Both the position numbers and the translations under genes were made by a program. 64,000 nt of DNA from Bermanella marisrubri (GTDB lineage Bacteria > Pseudomonadota > Gammaproteobacteria > Pseudomonadales > Oceanobacteraceae): NCBI RefSeq assembly GCF_012295615.1, contig NZ_CP051183.1:1059001-1123000 (forward strand), read 5' to 3'. This document shows positions 44,967 through 54,758 of this stretch, one piece after another. Under the pieces are notes generated by a model. The model was given only the letters and a program-made list of their open reading frames with translations, did not search any database and had not been told where the DNA came from. How positions within the stretch are numbered: position 1 is the stretch's first letter; each line of letters begins with the position of its first letter.

Positions 44967-47650
44967 CTTGCTTGAAGCTCCAGTTGATCGCTCAATGCGT
45001 TGACTACAGCCTGTTGTAATTCCATACAAAACTCAGGGTCACTAATTGGATCGCCATTGGCATCGGTAATGTAAAAAATATCATCGATACGCTCTACCTC
45101 GGTCATGATCTTTGCGGTCTCTAGAGATAGGTTGTAATCCATAAACAACTTCCCCATGCGTGCTAAGAGGCCAGGACGATCGGGGGCAATTACCTCTAGC
45201 AGAGTACGTTTGCTGTAAGGATCATTGCTAATGAACGCCGTAGGTTCAAATTCAAACTGCTTAAGTTGTCTTGAGGTGCGGCGCTGAATTAAATTCGGGA
45301 AGGATTCCGGATTTGATAAAGCTTCCTCCAATGTGCTTTGAATTTTTTCCAGTCGCAGGGGATCAGTAATCGAGTCGCCATTCTCATCCAAGACGACATA
45401 CGTGTCCAAAGCATTATTGTTGGCAGAAGTAATAATGCGGGCATCCTGAATATTTAAATGAAGTTGATCTAGTGCGGCTGTCATTGCCGCAAATAGATGG
45501 GGTTGATCTTTCATGTAGATGAATATTTGTGTCGCACCTTCAAAAGCTAAGTCACTGGTTTCTCCAATGAGTACGAGTGGTTTATCGCTGTCACCATGTT
45601 TGAATAGCGCTAGTGCATGCCATACCAGCGTATCGACATTTTCACGAAGGAAATATTCATCGCCTGGATCATTCCACATGGTGTGGACGTCCTGTTCGTT
45701 GTAACCGTATTCGGCAAGACGTTCGATTACTTCTTGCTGTGTTTCTTGTACCCAAGCATCTTTATCAATGGGAGTATCTAAACCCCGGCGCAAGACGCGC
45801 TGAGTTTCGCGGAACAAGTGTCGCATTTGTTCGGCACGCCAACCGGTCCAGAGTTTTTTATTGGTGCTGTAAATATCGGCGGTACTGAAAACGAACAGAT
45901 GCTCTAAATGACGGCGATCGAGCATTTGCGTAGCAAAGTGATGTAGGGCGTCTGGATCGGCAAAATCAATACGCTGACTGTTTTGTGAAAAGACTAAGTG
46001 ATTTGCCACTAGCCAAACTACGAGGTCCGTATCTTTTTGGCTCAAGCCATGCTTAATGCAGAATTGCTCTGCTATTTCGGCGCCCGTTACCTCGTGATCT
46101 CCTGGTAATGCTTTTCCCACATCATGCAGTAGAGCAGCTAGGTACAAAATTTCTTTTTTAGGAATACTGTGAATGACTTTGCTAGCCAACGGGAATAGTT
46201 CTTTGGCTTTGCCATGACGCAATTGGCGCATAAACAATATGGCACGTAAACTGTGTTGATCTATGGTGTAGCTGTGAAATAAGTCGTATTCCATGTGTCC
46301 AATGATGGCACCAAACTCAGGAATATAGGCACCTAAAACACCATAACGCAACATTCGATCTAGCTCGCGGCCTACATTGTGCTTGCAACGAATAATTGCC
46401 ATGAATGTACGTATATTATCTGGGTCGCTACGGAATGCCTCGTCAATATCGTGGCGGTGATCACGAATACTGCGAATCGTGTTGGCCCTTACGCCTTTTA
46501 AGTTGGTATCAGCGGCCATGTGATAAAACACTTCTAGAATCGCGTTTGGATAATCTTCAAATAGTTTCGCATCACGAATTTCTAGATAGCCATTACGCTT
46601 CTGAAAGTGCTGATTCACTACCTCAATCTCTTCAGGTAGCTGGCTATCAATTAAAAGCTCTTTAAAGAGCAGCATGAGAAGATCATTTAATTCTGAAAGG
46701 GCCAATGCGTATCGATAATATTGATGCATCATGGCTTCTACTGCGAGCTTATCATCTTGGTCTTCAAAACCTAATATATCAGCAATTTCCTTTTGATAAT
46801 CAAACAGTAGCTGATCTTCTTCGCGGCCTGTGACCATGTGCAGTGCATAGCGTAGCTGCCATAAGAATTCTCGACAACGCAGTAACATGCTGTACTCAAA
46901 GTCTGTCAGAATACCGTGGCTGAATAGATTCTCTAGTTCTTTATTGCCAAAGTGTCGCTGCAGCACCCAAACCACGGTGTGAATATCGCGTAAACCGCCT
47001 TGGCTTTTCTTAAGATTTGGCTCGAGATTATTGTCCGTGTCATGGTGCTTGTCATGACGTTCCATTTGTTCTTGCCATTTGGCTAAGAAAAATTCTCCCA
47101 CTGGCCAAATGTGTTTTGGTCCAGTCAATGCGGTCATCGTGGTGCGCAAACTGTCCGGTCCCGCTAATGTTCGGGTTTCCATCAGATTGGTAACAATGGT
47201 CAAGTCTTTTTCAGCTTCGTTTTGGCAATCTGCGATGGTGCGTACACCGTGGCCTACATCCAATTTAATGTCCCACATGAATGTAATGAAGCCTTGCATC
47301 GCATCACTGTGCTCACTGAAAGCGGATTCATCTTCACTCAGCAGGAGAATGTCGATATCGGAGTGGGGGTGAAGCTCACCACGGCCATAGCCGCCAACCG
47401 CCAATAACGCGATGTTATTGGCATCGTGAGGGAAATAGAGTGTCCAAGCAGCCTGTAATAGCTGATCCATGAATAATGCACGGGCTTGAACTAGGGTATT
47501 GGCATCCAAAGTGGCTCGAAAATGCTCATGCATAATCGATTGCGCATGTTTGATTGCTTCCTTGAATAATGGAATAGGTGGTTTGCCCGAATCTAACTCT
47601 CGGACAAACGCATCATAGTCAAAGATCTGCAAATCAAGTTCAGACACCAT
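44960..47650 (-). CDS. glnD: Bifunctional uridylyltransferase/uridylyl-removing enzyme GlnD
   Basis: Glutamine sensor that modifies and demodifies PII. With ATG 47650 the protein has 896 residues. Domains: nucleotidyltransferase with 'GGYGRGELHPHSDIDILLL', a GlnD linker, HD phosphohydrolase 'LLHDVGKALPGDHE', and two C-terminal ACT domains that bind glutamine. An upstream TTG in frame would overlap map and is less likely. The PII gene is not in the window. Confidence 0.95.
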   Translation of the reverse strand: MVSELDLQIFDYDAFVRELDSGKPPIPLFKEAIKHAQSIMHEHFRATLDANTLVQARALFMDQLLQAAWTLYFPHDANNIALLAVGGYGRGELHPHSDIDILLLSEDESAFSEHSDAMQGFITFMWDIKLDVGHGVRTIADCQNEAEKDLTIVTNLMETRTLAGPDSLRTTMTALTGPKHIWPVGEFFLAKWQEQMERHDKHHDTDNNLEPNLKKSQGGLRDIHTVVWVLQRHFGNKELENLFSHGILTDFEYSMLLRCREFLWQLRYALHMVTGREEDQLLFDYQKEIADILGFEDQDDKLAVEAMMHQYYRYALALSELNDLLMLLFKELLIDSQLPEEIEVVNQHFQKRNGYLEIRDAKLFEDYPNAILEVFYHMAADTNLKGVRANTIRSIRDHRHDIDEAFRSDPDNIRTFMAIIRCKHNVGRELDRMLRYGVLGAYIPEFGAIIGHMEYDLFHSYTIDQHSLRAILFMRQLRHGKAKELFPLASKVIHSIPKKEILYLAALLHDVGKALPGDHEVTGAEIAEQFCIKHGLSQKDTDLVVWLVANHLVFSQNSQRIDFADPDALHHFATQMLDRRHLEHLFVFSTADIYSTNKKLWTGWRAEQMRHLFRETQRVLRRGLDTPIDKDAWVQETQQEVIERLAEYGYNEQDVHTMWNDPGDEYFLRENVDTLVWHALALFKHGDSDKPLVLIGETSDLAFEGATQIFIYMKDQPHLFAAMTAALDQLHLNIQDARIITSANNNALDTYVVLDENGDSITDPLRLEKIQSTLEEALSNPESFPNLIQRRTSRQLKQFEFEPTAFISNDPYSKRTLLEVIAPDRPGLLARMGKLFMDYNLSLETAKIMTEVERIDDIFYITDANGDPISDPEFCMELQQAVVNALSDQLELQASL

Positions 47651-47661
47651 GTTGGAATCTC

Positions 47662-48450
47662 TTAGGCTTCCCAAGGAAAGACTTCTTCCTTGCGGCGGGT
47701 AAGTACCTCAACGCCATCAGCAGTCACTAAGCAAGTATGCTCCCATTGAGCACTCAACTTGCGGTCTTTTGTCACGACCGTCCAATGATCACCTAAAAGT
47801 TTTGATGCAGCCTTACCTTGGTTGATCATAGGCTCGATGGTGAAGCACATGCCTTCTACTAGCTCCATTCCAGTTCCGGGTTTGCCGTAATGCATCACCT
47901 GAGGTTCCTCGTGGAAGCCAGCGCCAATACCGTGTCCGCAGTATTCACGAACCACGCTGTAGTAGTTGGATTCTGCGTGTTGCTGGATAACATGGCCAAT
48001 GTCGCCCAAGCGGGCACCTGGCTTCACTAATGCGATACCCTTGTACATACACTCTTGAGTTACCTCGACCAAGCGCTTGTCAGCAGGTTTCGGCTCGCCT
48101 ACGAAGAACATTTTACTGGTATCGCCGTGATAGCCATCTTTGATTACGGTCACATCGATATTGACGCTATCGCCTTTCTTCAAAACCTTGTCTTCACTTG
48201 GAATACCGTGGCAAATGACGTGATTCACAGAGGTACAGATAGATTTAGGGAACGGCGGATTACCATAGTTTAGTGGCGCAGGTATGGCATCTTGCTGATT
48301 AACGATGTACTCGTGGCAGATGCGATCAAGCTCTCCAGTGGTGACGCCAGGTTTGACGTGTTCGCCGATCATTTCTAGCACTTCAGCAGCCAAGCGGCCT
48401 GCGACGCGCATTTTTTCGATTTCTTCAGGTGTTTTAATGGTTACTGACAT
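47662..48450 (-). CDS. map: Methionine aminopeptidase, type I
   Basis: Removes the initiator methionine. 262 residues; the five metal ligands are visible in order: Asp in 'VNIDVTV', Asp in 'GDTSKMF', His in 'YCGHGIGAGFHEEP', Glu in 'TIEPMI' and Glu in 'WEHTC'. Divergent from rpsB, the usual arrangement, with 308 bases between. It is followed by glnD. Confidence 0.95.
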   Translation of the reverse strand: MSVTIKTPEEIEKMRVAGRLAAEVLEMIGEHVKPGVTTGELDRICHEYIVNQQDAIPAPLNYGNPPFPKSICTSVNHVICHGIPSEDKVLKKGDSVNIDVTVIKDGYHGDTSKMFFVGEPKPADKRLVEVTQECMYKGIALVKPGARLGDIGHVIQQHAESNYYSVVREYCGHGIGAGFHEEPQVMHYGKPGTGMELVEGMCFTIEPMINQGKAASKLLGDHWTVVTKDRKLSAQWEHTCLVTADGVEVLTRRKEEVFPWEA

Positions 48451-48570
48451 GGTTTCTCAATGGTCATAAAACTTTAATTGCAGCATTGTACGCTGTTACG
48501 CGTCATAGATGAATAATGTCGTGCGCCTTTAGCTCTTGTTGGCTTAAAACCTTCCCTTTTGGGGGTGAAA

Positions 48571-48590
48571 TATGATATAAAGCGCGCGCT
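48571..48590 (+). promoter_or_regulatory. Probable rpsB promoter -10 region with GC discriminator
   Basis: TATGATATAAA followed at once by GCGCGCGC. A GC-rich stretch just after the -10 is typical of ribosomal promoters under stringent (ppGpp/DksA) control. No good -35 is seen, so the call is tentative. Confidence 0.35.
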
Positions 48591-48673
48591 TTTCGCATTA
48601 TGGGTCTGGCGAAGCTAAATCCAAGTGTGAAAGAGTAGAAAATATACATAATCCGCACATATATCGGCACATT

Positions 48674-48745
48674 GTTCAGGGTGTCTTAAAAACTCAGTTT
48701 TTAGGATTGGATAATGGGATATATGGAGGCTTAACCCTTTAAAAT
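48674..48745 (+). promoter_or_regulatory. Candidate S2-binding leader of rpsB
   Basis: The leader contains a 9-bp hairpin (CTTAAAAAC / GTTTTTAGG with a TCA loop) and two distant elements that can pair, CAGGGT near its start and AACCCT near its end. Gammaproteobacterial rpsB mRNAs are known to be repressed by free S2 through their leader; this is the expected place for it. The exact fold is inferred by eye. Confidence 0.45.
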
Positions 48746-48758
48746 ATAGGTATTTAAT

Positions 48759-49499
48759 ATGGCACAAGTATCCATGCGCGACCTGCTAAAAGCAGGCGTA
48801 CACTTCGGTCACCAAACTCGTTATTGGAACCCGAAAATGTCTCAGTACATCTTCGGTGCTCGTAACAAGATTCATATCATCAACCTTGAGCACACTGTTC
48901 CTGCATTCAACGAAGCGTTGAACGTAGTAAAAGGTTTGGCTGCTAAAAACAACAAAATCCTTTTTGTTGGTACTAAGCGTGCTGCATCTAAAGTAATGCA
49001 AGACCAAGCGTCTCGTGCAGGTCAGCCTTTTGTTGCTCACCGTTGGTTGGGTGGTATGTTGACTAACTACAAAACTATCCGTCAATCAATCAAGCGTCTA
49101 CGTGACCTAGAAGCACAGCAGAAAGACGGTACTTTTGAGCAGCTTACTAAGAAAGAAGCGCTAATGCGTACCCGTGAGATGGACAAGCTAGAGCGTTCTA
49201 TTGGTGGTATCAAAGATATGGGTGGTCTTCCAGACGCTCTATTCGTAATCGACGTTGATCACGAGCGCATTGCTATTCAAGAAGCGAACAAGCTAGGTAT
49301 TCCTGTAATCGGTATCGTTGATACTAACAGCAACCCAGATGGCGTTGATCACGTTATCCCAGGTAACGACGACGCGATTCGTGCAATTGAAATCTTCACC
49401 ACTGCTATTGCTGATGCTTGCATTGAAGGCAAAACTGAAGCTGGTGCAGCTCCTGCACCTGCTCAGGCAGAAGAAAAGCAAGAAGAAGCTGCTGAGTAA
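48759..49499 (+). CDS. rpsB: 30S ribosomal protein S2
   Basis: 246 residues. N-terminal '[24 protein letters not shown]' wording (residues 4-27) and '[14 protein letters not shown]' are S2 hallmarks. The C-terminus is an Ala/Glu/Gln-rich acidic tail of about 20 residues, longer than in E. coli but common. Codon use is strongly biased, as expected for a highly expressed gene. Followed by a terminator that probably reduces read-through into tsf. Confidence 0.97.
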   Translation: MAQVSMRDLLKAGVHFGHQTRYWNPKMSQYIFGARNKIHIINLEHTVPAFNEALNVVKGLAAKNNKILFVGTKRAASKVMQDQASRAGQPFVAHRWLGGMLTNYKTIRQSIKRLRDLEAQQKDGTFEQLTKKEALMRTREMDKLERSIGGIKDMGGLPDALFVIDVDHERIAIQEANKLGIPVIGIVDTNSNPDGVDHVIPGNDDAIRAIEIFTTAIADACIEGKTEAGAAPAPAQAEEKQEEAAE

Positions 49500-49523
49500 T
49501 TGTTGTAGCAACTCACAGTGGTT

Positions 49524-49550
49524 AAAAAGGGGAGTGCGCTCCCCTTTTTT
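49524..49550 (+). terminator. Terminator between rpsB and tsf
   Basis: AAAAAGGGGAG / CTCCCCTTTTT with a TGCG loop, then more T. A strong hairpin inside the rpsB-tsf operon, as in E. coli where it sets the S2/EF-Ts ratio. Confidence 0.85.
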
Positions 49551-49587
49551 GAATGACATTAATATTCAACTTAATTAGGTGATGACT

Positions 49588-50427
49588 ATGGCTGTTTCTG
49601 CAGCATCTGTTAAAGAATTACGTGAGCGTACTGGCCTAGGTATGATGGAGTGCAAAAAAGCACTTCAAGAAGTGGGCGGTGATGTTGATAAAGCAATCGA
49701 AGAGCTACGCAAGAACTCTGGCCTAAAAGCAGCTAAGAAAGCAGGTCGTACTGCAGCTGAAGGTATCGTTGTTGTTAAGACAGAAGGCGGCTACGGTATG
49801 ATCGTAGAAGTTAACTCTGAAACTGACTTTGCTGCTAAAAACGAAGATTTTGTTGCATTTTCTAACAATGTTGCAGATGCAGCGTTCGCAGCTAAGAACA
49901 CTGAAGTTGCAGGATTGTTGAATGAAGATCGCGAAGCGATCGTTCAAAAAATCGGTGAAAATATCTCTCCTCGTCGTGCAGTAGAAGCAGAAGGTGAGAT
50001 TGTTGCTGGTTACGTTCACTCAAATAACCGTCTAGCAGCACTTGTTGCACTGAAAGGTGGTAACGAAGACGTCGCTCGTGACATTGCGATGCACGTAACT
50101 GCTGTTAACCCTCGTGTGTTGACGCCAGAAGATATGCCTGCTGAAGAAGTTCAGAAGGAAGAAGATATCATTAAGGCGCAGCCTGATATGGAAGGTAAGC
50201 CAGCTGAAATCGTTGAAAAGATGATGGGTGGCCGTATCAAGAAGTTCCTAAAAGAGAACAGCTTGCTAGAGCAGCCTTTCGTTAAGAACCCAGAGCAGAC
50301 CGTTGGTCAGCTAGCGAAAGAAGCAGGTGCAGAAGTTGTTGCATTTGTTCGCTTAGAAGTAGGTGAAGGTATCGAGAAAGACGAAACTGATTTCGCAGCA
50401 GAAGTTGCAGCTCAGCTTAAAGGCTAA
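49588..50427 (+). CDS. tsf: Elongation factor Ts
   Basis: Nucleotide exchange factor for EF-Tu, 279 residues. The UBA-like N-terminus '[19 protein letters not shown]' carries the TDxxx-type Ef-Tu contact region, and the core domain repeats '[16 protein letters not shown]' and '[10 protein letters not shown]' follow. Among three in-frame start codons ATG 49588 is best spaced behind AGGTGA and gives the family N-terminus. Confidence 0.97.
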   Translation: MAVSAASVKELRERTGLGMMECKKALQEVGGDVDKAIEELRKNSGLKAAKKAGRTAAEGIVVVKTEGGYGMIVEVNSETDFAAKNEDFVAFSNNVADAAFAAKNTEVAGLLNEDREAIVQKIGENISPRRAVEAEGEIVAGYVHSNNRLAALVALKGGNEDVARDIAMHVTAVNPRVLTPEDMPAEEVQKEEDIIKAQPDMEGKPAEIVEKMMGGRIKKFLKENSLLEQPFVKNPEQTVGQLAKEAGAEVVAFVRLEVGEGIEKDETDFAAEVAAQLKG

Positions 50428-50446
50428 TTGATACTAGCCATTGCAG

Positions 50447-50478
50447 TGCCGAGTTCAGGTTAGCCTAACTCGGCATTT
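50447..50478 (+). terminator. First hairpin after tsf
   Basis: TGCCGAGTT / AACTCGGCA, 9-bp perfect stem, 11-base loop, followed by TTTG. T run short, so termination may be partial. Confidence 0.6.
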
Positions 50479-50488
50479 GTGCATCTGG

Positions 50489-50533
50489 CCCCGGTGAACT
50501 GAGTGGTTTTTAGCCACTGAGTACCGGGGTTTT
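50489..50533 (+). terminator. Second, two-part hairpin between tsf and pyrH
   Basis: Outer stem CCCCGGT / ACCGGGG and inner stem AGTGG / CCACT separated by small internal loops, then TTTTG. Together with the hairpin just upstream it forms a tandem terminator or processing site before pyrH. Confidence 0.6.
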
Positions 50534-50651
50534 GTGGTGAAAGACATGGTATAGCCCTATATATTTGCCACAAGCAGTATTATATTGGGATCTGTATTAA
50601 CCGCGTGTGGAATTGATCCCGCACCGCAGATACACATTATTGAGGTGAGCA

Positions 50652-51401
50652 ATGGCCCCGGCAGAAAAACGAAGCCCTAAATACAAGCGAATTCTACTTA
50701 AACTCAGCGGTGAAGCCTTACAGGGTGAGCATGATTTTGGTATTGATCCTAAAGTGCTTGATCGTATGGCATTGGAAGTGGGTCAGCTTGTTGGAATTGG
50801 TGTTCAAGTCGGACTGGTCATTGGCGGCGGTAACTTATTCCGTGGAGCAGCGTTAAGTGAAGCTGGTCTAGATCGCGTAACAGGCGATCACATGGGAATG
50901 TTGGCAACTGTAATGAATGCTTTAGCCATGCGTGATGCGTTAGAGCGCAGTAATATCAAGTCTCGCGTGATGTCTGCGATTCCTATGAGTGGTATCGTAG
51001 AGCACTATGATCGTCGCCGAGCGCAACGTCATCTTAATAATGGTGATGTGGTTATTTTTTCGGCAGGTACAGGTAATCCATTCTTTACGACGGATTCCGC
51101 AGCTTGTCTTCGTGGTATCGAAATTGAAGCGGATGTCGTGTTAAAAGCGACAAACGTTGATGGTGTTTATGATTCTGATCCGAAGAAGAATCCCGATGCC
51201 AAAAAATTCGCGCAGTTGACGTATGACGAAGTACTTGAACGTCAGTTGGGTGTAATGGATTTAACAGCGATATGCTTGGCTCGTGACCATGATATGCCAT
51301 TGAGAGTTTTCAACATGGCAGAACCAGGTATCATGGCGCGTATCATGGTCGACGGTGAAGAAGGTACGACCATAGTTAGTGGAGTTGAAAACGATGATTA
51401 A
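50652..51401 (+). CDS. pyrH: UMP kinase PyrH
   Basis: Phosphorylates UMP to UDP, controlled by GTP and UTP. 249 residues of the amino-acid-kinase fold: '[10 protein letters not shown]' (ATP site), '[10 protein letters not shown]', '[17 protein letters not shown]' and '[12 protein letters not shown]'. A GAGGTGAG ribosome site precedes ATG. Overlaps frr by eight bases. Confidence 0.96.
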   Translation: MAPAEKRSPKYKRILLKLSGEALQGEHDFGIDPKVLDRMALEVGQLVGIGVQVGLVIGGGNLFRGAALSEAGLDRVTGDHMGMLATVMNALAMRDALERSNIKSRVMSAIPMSGIVEHYDRRRAQRHLNNGDVVIFSAGTGNPFFTTDSAACLRGIEIEADVVLKATNVDGVYDSDPKKNPDAKKFAQLTYDEVLERQLGVMDLTAICLARDHDMPLRVFNMAEPGIMARIMVDGEEGTTIVSGVENDD

Positions 51402-51951
51402 TGAAATTCAGAAAGACGCCGAAGAGCGTATGAAAAAAAGCTTAGCGGCCATGATTGAAGCCTTTAAAAAGGTTCGTACAGGTCGTGCTCACCCATCTTT
51501 GTTGGATGGCATTAACGTAGACTATTACGGTAATCCTACGCCAATTAATCAGCTAGCAAACGTGAATGTTGAAGATGGACGTACATTGGCGATTACTCCA
51601 TGGGAAAAGCCATTAGTGCCTGAAATTGAAAAGGCCATCATGAAGAGTGACTTAGGTATCACACCTGCTACATCGGGTGAAACCATTCGTGTGCCTATGC
51701 CAATGCTGACCGAAGAAACGCGTAAAGGTTTTATTAAGCAAGCTCGTGCAGAGGCTGAAAAAGGGCGTGTTTCTATCCGCAACGTACGACGTGATGCTAA
51801 TTCTTCCGTTAAAGATCTTTTGAAAGAAAAAGAAATCAGTGAAGATGAAGAGCGTCAAGCTGAAAACGAGATCCAAAAACTGACGGATAAATTCATCGCC
51901 GACGTGGACTCTCTTCTAGTAGAAAAAGAAAAAGACCTAATGCAGGTTTAA
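51394..51951 (+). CDS. frr: Ribosome recycling factor
   Basis: Splits post-termination ribosomes with EF-G. ATG 51394 yields 185 residues, exactly the usual length; the two-domain pattern is clear: '[21 protein letters not shown]' (residues 27-47, given here in outline) for the helical domain's first arm and '[20 protein letters not shown]' for the second. Overlaps pyrH, so coupled. Confidence 0.96.
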   Translation: MINEIQKDAEERMKKSLAAMIEAFKKVRTGRAHPSLLDGINVDYYGNPTPINQLANVNVEDGRTLAITPWEKPLVPEIEKAIMKSDLGITPATSGETIRVPMPMLTEETRKGFIKQARAEAEKGRVSIRNVRRDANSSVKDLLKEKEISEDEERQAENEIQKLTDKFIADVDSLLVEKEKDLMQV

Positions 51952-51970
51952 TCCATAGCGTGAAGCAGTA

Positions 51971-51990
51971 CTGCCCAGTTCGCTGGGCAG
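51971..51990. repeat. UUCG tetraloop hairpin between frr and uppS
   Basis: CTGCCCAG, TTCG, CTGGGCAG: a perfect 8-bp stem closed on an exceptionally stable UUCG loop. No T run follows, so it is more likely a processing, pausing or stability element than a terminator. Confidence 0.7.
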
Positions 51991-52010
51991 ATTCATATTA
52001 GGTCCAGTTC

Positions 52011-52769
52011 ATGTCAGAAATTCAGCCTCCAAAATTTGAAAAGCTGCCTCAGCATGTCGCCATTGTAATGGACGGCAACAACCGTTGGGCAAAGCGACGT
52101 CATTTACCAGGCGTAGCGGGCCATAAAGCGGGTGTTAAAGCGGTGAAAACCGTTATTGAACAAAGTGCGCGTTTAGGTGTTGAGGCACTCACGTTGTTTG
52201 CGTTTTCTAGCGAAAACTGGCAGCGACCAGAGAAAGAAGTGAATGCTCTGATGCAGCTGTTTTTAAATGCGCTGCAGAAAGAAGTGAGTAAGCTTCACGA
52301 GCATGACATTCGGCTTATTATCATAGGTGATACCAGTCGTTTTAGTGACACTCTGCAAAAACACATCACTGAAGCTGAAGCATTAACGGCCAATAATCAG
52401 GGGCTAAAATTGGTAATCGCTGCTAATTATGGTGGTCGCTGGGATATGGCAAACGCAGCCTATAAAATAGCGTGTAAGGTTAAGCAGGGTGAGCTTAGCG
52501 AAAACGAAATTACCCCCGAATTATTTCATCAATATACTAGCTTAAGTGATTTGCCGTCACCGGATCTTTGTATCCGTACGGGCGGAGAAGTGCGCTTAAG
52601 TAACTTCATGTTATGGCAGTTTGCGTACACTGAATTGGTATTTAGTGACGCATTGTGGCCTGACTTTAATGAGCAAGACTTCTGGTCGGCAATAACCGAA
52701 TATAATAGCCGCACGCGTCGATTTGGTCGCACAGATGAACAGTTGAAGGAAGACAGCAAACGTGCTTAA
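52011..52769 (+). CDS. uppS: Undecaprenyl diphosphate synthase (cis-prenyltransferase)
   Basis: Makes the C55 lipid carrier for cell-wall synthesis. 252 residues; the catalytic Asp is in 'IVMDGNNRWAKRR', the substrate phrase 'GHKAGVKAV' follows, and the C-terminal 'RTGGEVRLSNFMLWQ' and 'ELVFSD' motifs complete the site. Eight-base overlap with cdsA. UppP at 18 kb dephosphorylates its product. Confidence 0.96.
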   Translation: MSEIQPPKFEKLPQHVAIVMDGNNRWAKRRHLPGVAGHKAGVKAVKTVIEQSARLGVEALTLFAFSSENWQRPEKEVNALMQLFLNALQKEVSKLHEHDIRLIIIGDTSRFSDTLQKHITEAEALTANNQGLKLVIAANYGGRWDMANAAYKIACKVKQGELSENEITPELFHQYTSLSDLPSPDLCIRTGGEVRLSNFMLWQFAYTELVFSDALWPDFNEQDFWSAITEYNSRTRRFGRTDEQLKEDSKRA

Positions 52770-53601
52770 GCAACGCATTATTACGGCGCTTATTTTAGCG
52801 CCTATCATGATCGGCGGTATATTCTTTTTACCGTTATCAGAGTTTATGGTGTTCATTGGTTTGATTACGGCTATTGGTGGCTGGGAGTGGGCCAAAATGT
52901 CTGGCTTAAAAGCACCTTTGGGACGTATCGCGTATGCCGGTTTAATTGCCGGATTCATCGCTGCTATTTATTTGTTTGATCAGACTCAAGAAGAAAGCGT
53001 GCTCTATGTGGCTGCCGTTTGGTGGTTATTAGCATTGATATTGGTAATTACTCATCCCCGCTTAGAAAGCGTATGGCAGAGTGTGCCTGTAAGACTATTG
53101 ATCGGATTGCTGGTATTGATCCCTATGTGGGTTGGATTTGTGCAAATCAAAAGCTACCCATACAGCAATTTCTTAATTTTATTTGTGATGTTGGTGGTAT
53201 GGGGCGCAGATGTTGGTGCCTATTTTGCTGGTCGCACATTTGGTAAGCACAAGCTAGCGCCAAAAGTGAGCCCAGGTAAAACATGGGAAGGTGTTTATGG
53301 TGGATTGCTCACGACTGCCTTGATCGCTTGGTTTGGTGGGCAGTTATTACAGTCTGAAACCAATATCCAGCTTGATGTAAACCAGTGGCTAATGCTGTTT
53401 GCTATTACATTTGTTGTCACTATCGTTTCTGTTGTTGGCGACTTATTAGAAAGCATGATGAAGCGTCATTGCGGCATGAAAGATTCGAGTAATTTATTGC
53501 CCGGCCACGGCGGAGTCATGGATAGAATTGATAGCATGACGGCAGCTCTACCTGTTTTCGCGTTAGCGTTAAGCCTGTTTGGGTGGAACTTGATCAAATG
53601 A
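52762..53601 (+). CDS. cdsA: Phosphatidate cytidylyltransferase CdsA
   Basis: Membrane enzyme forming CDP-diacylglycerol. 279 residues with about seven hydrophobic segments; the family signature is in two parts, '[14 protein letters not shown]' and '[20 protein letters not shown]' continuing to '[10 protein letters not shown]', with the metal-binding acidic residues. GTG start inside the uppS 3' end; the stop overlaps the dxr start (ATGA). Confidence 0.95.
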   Translation: MLKQRIITALILAPIMIGGIFFLPLSEFMVFIGLITAIGGWEWAKMSGLKAPLGRIAYAGLIAGFIAAIYLFDQTQEESVLYVAAVWWLLALILVITHPRLESVWQSVPVRLLIGLLVLIPMWVGFVQIKSYPYSNFLILFVMLVVWGADVGAYFAGRTFGKHKLAPKVSPGKTWEGVYGGLLTTALIAWFGGQLLQSETNIQLDVNQWLMLFAITFVVTIVSVVGDLLESMMKRHCGMKDSSNLLPGHGGVMDRIDSMTAALPVFALALSLFGWNLIK

Positions 53602-54758
53602 AGCAATGGGTAACCGTGCTGGGTGCGACGGGTTCAATTGGTCAGAATACATTGGATGTCATTGCGCGCCATCACGATCGTTATCAGGTGTTTGCTCTTA
53701 CGGCTCACAGTCGGGTTGATGAACTGGCTCAAGATTGTATAGAGCATCAACCACTTTATGCTGTTGTTGCTGACGCAAGCAGTGCCGAAAAATTGCAACA
53801 ATTGCTGCTTGATAAAGCCAACAAAACGGAAGTTTTATGGGGCGCAGAGCAACTTGAATGGGTGGCATCCCACGATCAAGTAGATCAAGTTATGGCTGCG
53901 ATTGTTGGAGCGGCAGGCTTACTGCCGACGCTTGCAGCGGCCCGAGCAGGAAAGCGCATTTTACTGGCCAATAAAGAAGCGCTTGTCATGAGTGGGCAGC
54001 TATTCATGGATGCCGTTCGTGATAATGGTGCTCAGTTATTACCTATTGATAGCGAACACAACGCGATTTTTCAGAGCTTGGTGGGCTGTGAAAATCATCA
54101 GGGCGTCCAAAAGATATTGCTTACGGCCTCTGGCGGGCCATTTAGAGCCGCCACATTGCAAGAACTCAAAAGTGTAACTCCCGCGCAGGCGGTTAAACAC
54201 CCCAACTGGTCTATGGGGCAGAAAATTTCTGTCGATAGTGCAACCCTAATGAATAAGGGGTTAGAGCTGATTGAAGCTTGTTGGTTATTTGGTGTTACTC
54301 CCAAGGACATTGAGGTTGTTGTGCATCCCGAGTCAGTAGTACATTCCATGGTGCAATATGTAGATGGCTCAGTGATTAATCAAATGGGTAATCCAGATAT
54401 GCGTACACCCATCGCCTATGGTATGGCTTGGCCGGAGCGCATCGATGCAGGTGTTCCAGCGCTGGATTTCTCGTCCATACAGCAATTAAACTTTGAAGCA
54501 CCAAGGCATGATGTATTTCCGGCTTTAAAACTTGCCGCCAGAGCATTTGAGGCAGGTGGCACGGCACCGGCCATTTTCAATGCGGCCAATGAAGTGGCGG
54601 TTTCAGCGTTTCTTCGGGAACAAATCAGTTTTCTGTCTATCTCACAATTGGTTGAACGTTGTCTTGACGCGATTGAAATCGAGCCAGCAAAGAATTTAGA
54701 AGTCATACTCAGTGCCGATCAAAAGGCACGAAAGTGGGCTCAGGAGATGATTGCTTAA
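53598..54758 (+). CDS. dxr: 1-deoxy-D-xylulose 5-phosphate reductoisomerase
   Basis: First committed step of the MEP isoprenoid pathway. ATG 53598 gives 386 residues. NADPH-binding '[14 protein letters not shown]', metal/substrate motifs '[11 protein letters not shown]', 'ASGGPFR' and '[20 protein letters not shown]' (split as it spans more than one motif) are intact. It supplies isoprenoid units for the UppS step encoded two genes upstream. Confidence 0.96.
   Translation: MKQWVTVLGATGSIGQNTLDVIARHHDRYQVFALTAHSRVDELAQDCIEHQPLYAVVADASSAEKLQQLLLDKANKTEVLWGAEQLEWVASHDQVDQVMAAIVGAAGLLPTLAAARAGKRILLANKEALVMSGQLFMDAVRDNGAQLLPIDSEHNAIFQSLVGCENHQGVQKILLTASGGPFRAATLQELKSVTPAQAVKHPNWSMGQKISVDSATLMNKGLELIEACWLFGVTPKDIEVVVHPESVVHSMVQYVDGSVINQMGNPDMRTPIAYGMAWPERIDAGVPALDFSSIQQLNFEAPRHDVFPALKLAARAFEAGGTAPAIFNAANEVAVSAFLREQISFLSISQLVERCLDAIEIEPAKNLEVILSADQKARKWAQEMIA

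Larger units (their letters stand above)
48451..48758. other. Divergent map/rpsB control region
   Basis: Between map (minus) and rpsB (plus). It holds a probable rpsB promoter with a GC-rich discriminator and a structured rpsB leader, both listed separately. No gene seen. Confidence 0.6.

Noticed and set aside
53586-53592. GGAACTT at the end of cdsA, before dxr
   Set aside because: No sigma-E-like -10 at 15-16 bases; the match lies inside coding sequence.
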